Assembly (NCBI GenBank): GCA_037893245.1 | Contig: JBAIAA010001508.1 | Span: 1-64,000 of the forward strand | DNA: 64,000 bases | From: Crossaster papposus | Taxonomy: Eukaryota; Echinodermata; Asteroidea; Velatida; Solasteridae | Direction: 5' to 3' | Shown: piece by piece, positions 57,145-64,000 of the stretch | How the letters are laid out: each line of letters begins with the position of its first letter | How positions within the stretch are numbered: position 1 is the stretch's first letter | The notes under the pieces: generated by a model | Databases searched by the model: none | What the model was told of the DNA's origin: nothing | The model's input: the letters and a program-made list of their open reading frames with translations, nothing else | Translations under genes and position numbers: made by a program

Positions 57145-58222
57145 GTTGACCGAGGGAGGAACAAATAACACGAAAAACATAACCAAACGGCTCTTTTCAG
57201 AGCCAACACAATTTAAAAAAAAAAGAGATGTGACTGTCTGATCTGTGTTACTAATTTAGTCAATATTCGTAGGTGGTAAAATCGTTCGGGTAGTGTTCCC
57301 GTCTTTACATTCTCCCTGACCTTAAAAGGAGAAATGAAGATCAACATTAACCTTCTGTTCTCGTCGCCTTTGAAAACAAATATGTGACTTGAAAAGGCAT
57401 GACGGGGAAAAGTATTTCTGTAGTATTTGGAGTTCTATTGTTTTACACCGTAGTAAAGACCGATTCGTTAGTTTTGCAATGATACCAAAAGTATTTATTT
57501 ACATCATTTAATTAACATGATATATACAACATTGCAGGGCTGACAGTGCGCCGCCCAACCTAAGCGATCGAATTTTTAAAACCAACGAATAGCTTTGACC
57601 AAAACAATTATACGCGTGCCCGCCAACAACGAAATTGACAAATGGGGGTCATTGTTAATTTAGCCTCAGTAAGTCACGTAGGAATTTGCAATGGCGAAAC
57701 AGCCTTTTGTTATTCAGCACCTGTGCGCGCAGTGGTTTTTGTTCATTCAGTCTCCATTACGAGAAGTAGTGGTTTCTTGTTTGATGTATGTTTAATATAT
57801 GTGTTTGTCGTATCTCTGTGCAGACAAATCCGTGACAGTTTTCAATGTGGTTTATGAGGGACGATCTGCGGCCAGCGTGGAGGCAGGTCAATCGGTAGGC
57901 AACAGGGACACACCGTCGGGATAACAGAAATCGTCTGAGAAAGCAGGTAAGGTTTTTGGGTGCTTTGGGTTTTTGCTGTTATGATTTCATCGCTTAGATT
58001 GAAGACAGACAGACAGACAGACCTCGTTCAAAAAATGTATCCCTGTCTTCACGAATCCAAAAATGGATGCGGTGCACTCAACCGTACAGTAAGTGTGTCG
58101 CGCGTGATTGGCTACTTGGCGTGCTTCGGCCAATCCACCGGAACGCTATAACTAGTGCTGTCACCCCCCTCGTACGGCACTTTCACTGCAGATCGCAATC
58201 TACTGTCACCAATTACTTCAAG

Positions 58223-58600
58223 ATGACTGGACGAGGAAAAAGCGGAAAAGCAAGAAGCAAGGCCAGGAGCAGGTCCTCAAGGGCGGGACTGCAGTTCCCC
58301 GTGGGTCGCGTTCATCGATTTTTGCGAAGGGGCAACTACGCTGAGCGGGTTGGAGCCGGTGCACCGGTCTACCTGGCAGCCGTGATGGAATACCTGACCG
58401 CGGAGATCCTGGAGCTGGCCGGTAACGCAGCACGAGACAATAAGAAGACGAGAATTAACCCTCGACATCTGCAGCTTGCTATACGCAACGACGAAGAGCT
58501 TAACAAGTTGATGAGTGGGGTTACCATCGCGCAAGGCGGTGTGCTTCCCAACATCCAGCAAGTACTTCTGCCCAAAAAGGCCGCCAAAGTATCAAAGTAA
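58223..58600 (+). CDS. H2A: Histone H2A, unit 10
   Basis: The protein is identical to the copy at 2010-2387. 3' stem-loop at 58646-58661. Confidence 0.98.
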   Translation: MTGRGKSGKARSKARSRSSRAGLQFPVGRVHRFLRRGNYAERVGAGAPVYLAAVMEYLTAEILELAGNAARDNKKTRINPRHLQLAIRNDEELNKLMSGVTIAQGGVLPNIQQVLLPKKAAKVSK

Positions 58601-60096
58601 TAGGCCTACAAACAAATTACTTTGCCTCCACAAACAAAACCAAAAGGCTCTTTTCAGGGCCACCACATAGTTACAAGAGAGAAACGCCGCTGTCTGTCTG
58701 TTCTTCATTTTTAAATAAAGTTTTAAAAGAGACAAATTTAGATAATACATGTGTAGATTTTAACTTTCACAGCCAAAGGCCCGCTGAGTTTGTTCAATGG
58801 CTTCGTTTATTTTTTAAAGAATCGCCTTCCCTTTTCCTGCTTATAAAAATATTAAGAAAGTGTTTTTTGTCATCCGGGCGCGCGTGCGTTTTAACTTGTA
58901 TCCCGGCGACCTTCATATAAAAACTAGTTCATTAAATATGCAACGCGCGCACTGTGACTTCAACAAAGCAAAAATAAATACGCGCTGTGTCTGTACTCTA
59001 TATATACATGTACTACGCGTACTGTACAGTACATGCATGTTCAGTTTGTAAAAGTACGTGAATGATATTATACCCGCGACCCAGCACATCAAAATCAAGA
59101 ATAAGTCGGAAAAAGACTTTCGGAGATATAAATATAATAAGATTGCAAATTCAATAAGCTTTTTAATGACATCCATCACAAGCCTTTAGCTCGGAAATTA
59201 TTGGTTACGAGTTACAGACTGGGGATGGCTATCAATAGAAAGCCTATGGAATTTCAAATGTTACTATGTACATATCGTGAATTGTCATTTCCCGCTTATT
59301 ATTGATTTTGATATCCTGGGTCACATTTTCATAGATTTAACAAAAACATTGGAAATGTGGTGAGTTGACACTTCGCGTGTGGTCTATTAGCTTTGTTTTC
59401 GTGTTCTGTCTTACCTGGGCCCAATTTCATAACAAATGTAAGCACAACAATTTGCTTAGCATGAAACATTTTCCTTGGCCAAACTGAAGATTTCCGAACA
59501 CGTTTTATTGACGGTCGTGAATTCTCGTTAACGTTCGCGACTACAATTTCGACGTCTGGGTGTACACAATTAAATGGTCAGGCCATAGAACCAGACTATT
59601 TTCACCGCCCACAAAGTGGGACATTTAGGTTCTGCTTAAAAACAAATAAACCGGCCTGAACGGTAAACGATCGAGGCGCGGTTGTGCCGAAGGGCGCCAT
59701 CTATCGGCACGCTCGTACCGGCAGGTCTGTGTGTATTTACAGCGGCGAGGCGCAGTGCAGCATGGCGATAATTTTGATACCAGTCGCATTTTTCCAGATT
59801 TTCAAGTGACTTTTGGTTAAAAAAAATGAATTTGTAAAAGAATATTGTCGATGTGTATGAAAATGTGTTATGAAAACCCCCCAAGCTCATGAATATTGAT
59901 GTAAATTAACGTGCCAAAAGTTGGTAATTTCTATAAACGGGTTTGCGTCGGGCTCTGTGAGAAGTCCTTTTCTTGACCCGAAATACACAAATTAGAAAAG
60001 TTAAAATAAGAATATTATTCGGATGAGAACAATGGGCGGGGGAATCAATTTGCATGCATAATTCCAGAGCGCCCTATTGGTTCAATGTCAATCGTT

Positions 60097-60284
60097 ATCG
60101 CTTCTCGGCCTTTTGGCTAAGATCATGTGTAGTATCTGTTCTTTTCAGCTTAATATCTGAAACGCTGTTCATCGAACAGCCAGTATATTAATCTGATTTT
60201 TGGATTTGGGCCGTGGAATAGAGGCTTGCCTCGTCCCGGCCATGGGTTGGCCCGGTATAGCAGTACATCCGGGATTCGGCCCAC
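60097..60284 (+). ncRNA. U2: U2 spliceosomal snRNA, unit 10
   Basis: Same sequence as the copy at 3884-4071 as far as read by eye. The offset is 6245 from unit 9 because of the 1-bp deletion near 55222. Confidence 0.95.
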
Positions 60285-61023
60285 TCCCCTCGGGGAACAT
60301 CAATTAATACAAAAACAGGTCTCGTCTATTATGTGTATTCCTATGTCGCCTCACTTTTACAAGTTCTTTCTTCGCTTTACTTCGTGGCTTTCTTATATTT
60401 GAACATTTCAATTTGTCTCAATTAAATAATTGTATGAAGACCGATCTCTTTGTTTTAGGTTGATTTCTGAAGAAAGGGAAAAACAACAACAACAAAAACA
60501 AACAAACAAACAAACAAACAAACAAACAGATCCTCTGCGACTGGTTGTATTTTTTTTTGGCGAAGATGTATTAGATTTCTTTATCTTTTCCATATTTTTA
60601 GAAATTCATATGATTTCATATAAATGTAGACTTTAAATGTTCTTTTTGTTTTTGGTCTTGTTTGTTTGAATTCCATTTTTGTTCTAAATACTGTATAGGT
60701 AATAATGCAGGGCCCTTTTTTATAGCTTTTTTTTTTGTAAGTGATAAAACCTCAAATACAATAAATAACAGTGCTTTTAACAGTTCAGTTTTTATGTTTG
60801 TATTTTAATGTTGCGATTATTCGTTTGCTTGCTTTCCTCTCTCTCTCTCTCTCGTTGACTGTTTATTTCTCCTCTCGTGTCGTTATTTCGGGAGGGAAAC
60901 CTCTGCCACGATTTGTTGCTAGAGGGCGCCCTGACTTTCGTTTGCCTGGCGTGCTCCTATCGCGTCCGCGCATAGCAGTGATATATAATACACTGCCTCG
61001 CCCATTCAATCGATCTAGTCTAG

Positions 61024-61371
<348 letters not shown>

Positions 61372-61858
61372 ATAGATGCATGATACATGCCATTTTCAAA
61401 CCAAACGGCTCTTTTCAGAGCCACCACGATTTCACAAAAAGAGATTGATTCCAGGTTTTAATTTGTGTGTACTCTGTTATTATTTGGGCATTGTCTCGCG
61501 GGATTCAGTGTGGATTTTCCTCCCTGTGTCTATTAGTATTAAGGTTTTTTTCTTTTCGTTTATTGCCCGTAATTATTCCCGGGATGTCTTTATCGAAGAC
61601 ACGGCCCATTTGTTTATTTTGGTAGCTGGGGAAAATTAATTTGCTTGCAAAGTATCATGTACTCGTAGGTAATATTGACCGTATTGTTTCGGAGGGTAAA
61701 TCAGTTGTGATCAGTGAAGCGTCCCGGCATGGTGTCCGAATTATCCAATCGGAAGACTGCCCATTGTTATACTTCAGCCCCAGGATGCTATTCTCTAGTC
61801 TTAAGAGACGGCCTGTTCGTTGATTTGGCATTCACTTCTTATCTACTCTCCATTCTGA

Positions 61859-62287
<429 letters not shown>

Positions 62288-62459
62288 GTCACAGCTGCGT
62301 GCGCAAAACTAACCGAACGGCCCTTTTCAGGGCCAATATTTTTTTCAAAGAGAGATTCATTCCAATCGCGTTTTCTGTAGAGTTTTGAAAAGTTAAGTTT
62401 GGTTACTATAGGTAAATACGAATTTTAACTGGCCAGAGCTCCGGAGAACGGATTAATAA

Positions 62460-64000
62460 AATTAATCGGATTAGTCTCTTTCCATTTTGTTTGTTTGTCT
62501 GTCTGTCTCTTATTTTTTGTTGTCCCCCCACCCCCCAAAATAAAAATAAAAAATTATTTTACTTTTAATACGGTAAAAAAGAAGAAGAGTAATTGCCTGG
62601 CCATGTACACAATTGTTTATGCAGTCATTTTGTGTCATATTTTCGAAAACGGGAACTCTTCGTTACATTGGATGATACGCAAGTTTACCCGGCGTTTGGG
62701 GAAAAATAAATAATGAGTGAAACCACACCGGATTGTTGGCCTCTACCGAATATAATAAAAAAGTGGATATTCTAAATTATTGTTTGTAATTGTTTGTTTC
62801 TTGGAGTTTTCATTCGGATTCGGAAGGATAGCTTTTGCCCTCTGTGCGTGTGGCAAGCGCCAATGCATGTCACTTTGCACGCGTACATAATTCTTCACGC
62901 TTGGGTGATTGTGTGGACAATGCGTGTATGCCCAGAATCCTAGCGGGTACCATAAAAGTCGTCCCGGCATGCTTGACCTTCCATTCGATCGCACGATCAC
63001 ATACACTCATCTTCTCCAATCATGGCTCCTAAAGTTAGCGGAAAAGGCCAGAAGAAGGCCGGCAACACCAAGGCTCCGGTCAGCACGAACAAGAAGAGGC
63101 GTCGGCGTCGCAAGGAGAGCTACGGCATCTACATCTACAAAGTCATGAAACAGGTGCACCCCGACACAGGAATCTCCAGCAAGGCAATGAGCATCATGAA
63201 CAGCTTTGTCAACGACGTGTTTGAGCGCATCGCCGGCGAATCTTCCCGCCTTGCCCACTACAACAAGAAGTCGACCATCTCAAGTCGTGAAGTGCAGACT
63301 GCAGTACGCCTAATCCTCCCGGGAGAGCTTGCCAAGCATGCAGTCAGCGAAGGAACCAAGGCCGTCACCAAGTATACGACTTCAAAATAGGTTGACCGAG
63401 GGAGGAACAAATAACACGAAAAACATAACCAAACGGCTCTTTTCAGAGCCAACACAATTTAAAAAAAAAAGAGATGTGACTGTCTGATCTGTGTTACTAA
63501 TTTAGTCAATATTCGTAGGTGGTAAAATCGTTCGGGTAGTGTTCCCGTCTTTACATTCTCCCTGACCTTAAAAGGAGAAATGAAGATCAACATTAACCTT
63601 CTGTTCTCGTCGCCTTTGAAAACAAATATGTGACTTGAAAAGGCATGACGGGGAAAAGTATTTCTGTAGTATTTGGAGTTCTATTGTTTTACACCGTAGT
63701 AAAGACCGATTCGTTAGTTTTGCAATGATACCAAAAGTATTTATTTACATCATTTAATTAACATGATATATACAACATTGCAGGGCTGACAGTGCGCCGC
63801 CCAACCTAAGCGATCGAATTTTTAAAACCAACGAATAGCTTTGACCAAAACAATTATACGCGTGCCCGCCAACAACGAAATTGACAAATGGGGGTCATTG
63901 TTAATTTAGCCTCAGTAAGTCACGTAGGAATTTGCAATGGCGAAACAGCCTTTTGTTATTCAGCACCTGTGCGCGCAGTGGTTTTTGTTCATTCAGTCTC
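62460..64000 (+). repeat. Histone/U2 tandem repeat unit 11 (partial)
   Basis: The first 1,541 bp of an eleventh unit. It includes a complete H2B gene and about 610 bp of the H2B-H2A spacer, then is cut by the window edge. The array therefore continues beyond the window. Confidence 0.97.
63022..63390 (+). CDS. H2B: Histone H2B, unit 11
   Basis: The protein is identical to the copy at 563-931. 3' stem-loop at 63435-63450. This is the only gene of the partial last unit inside the window. Confidence 0.98.
   Translation: MAPKVSGKGQKKAGNTKAPVSTNKKRRRRRKESYGIYIYKVMKQVHPDTGISSKAMSIMNSFVNDVFERIAGESSRLAHYNKKSTISSREVQTAVRLILPGELAKHAVSEGTKAVTKYTTSK

Overview
The window is one uninterrupted head-to-tail tandem array. 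A 6,246-bp unit occurs ten times in full (starts 1, 6247, 12493, 18739, 24985, 31231, 37477, 43723, 49969, 56214), followed by a partial eleventh copy (62460-64000). Neither edge of the array is visible. Each unit carries, all on the + strand and in this order, the intronless replication-dependent core histone genes H2B and H2A, a U2 spliceosomal snRNA gene, then H4 and H3. No linker histone H1 gene, 5S rRNA or tRNA was found in the unit. In total the window holds 11 H2B, 10 H2A, 10 U2, 10 H4 and 10 H3 copies.

The source is a metazoan and most probably an echinoderm. H4 has Cys at mature position 73, which is known from sea urchin H4. H3 is an H3.2 type with Glu81. The H2B tail ([13 protein letters not shown]) resembles sea-star-type H2B more than the longer sea-urchin early or sperm tails. 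Several transcription starts lie in the PyCATTCPu-like motif known from sea urchin histone genes. The gene order is not the classic sea urchin early order (H1-H4-H2B-H3-H2A), so I favour a non-echinoid echinoderm such as a sea star, but the class is inference.

Layout of unit 1 (add 6246 per unit; add 6245 once for anything beyond the 1-bp deletion near 55222): H3-H2B spacer 1-562 (full version 6075-6808); H2B 563-931; spacer 932-2009; H2A 2010-2387; long spacer 2388-3883; U2 snRNA 3884-4071; spacer 4072-4846; H4 4847-5158; spacer 5159-5663; H3 5664-6074. Each histone gene is followed 31-45 bp after its stop codon by the histone 3' stem-loop, and 11-17 bp later by a purine-rich histone downstream element. 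This is the layout of U7-dependent, non-polyadenylated histone mRNAs.

The four histones form the nucleosome core and are needed together in S phase. U2 is the branch-point-recognising RNA of the spliceosome. It is also known to help 3' processing of intronless histone pre-mRNAs, so its inclusion at one copy per histone set is the most interesting feature here. The units are nearly identical: by eye I found only six substitutions and one 1-bp deletion across about 62 kb, none changing a histone protein or the U2 RNA. This is the signature of very recent amplification or strong concerted evolution.
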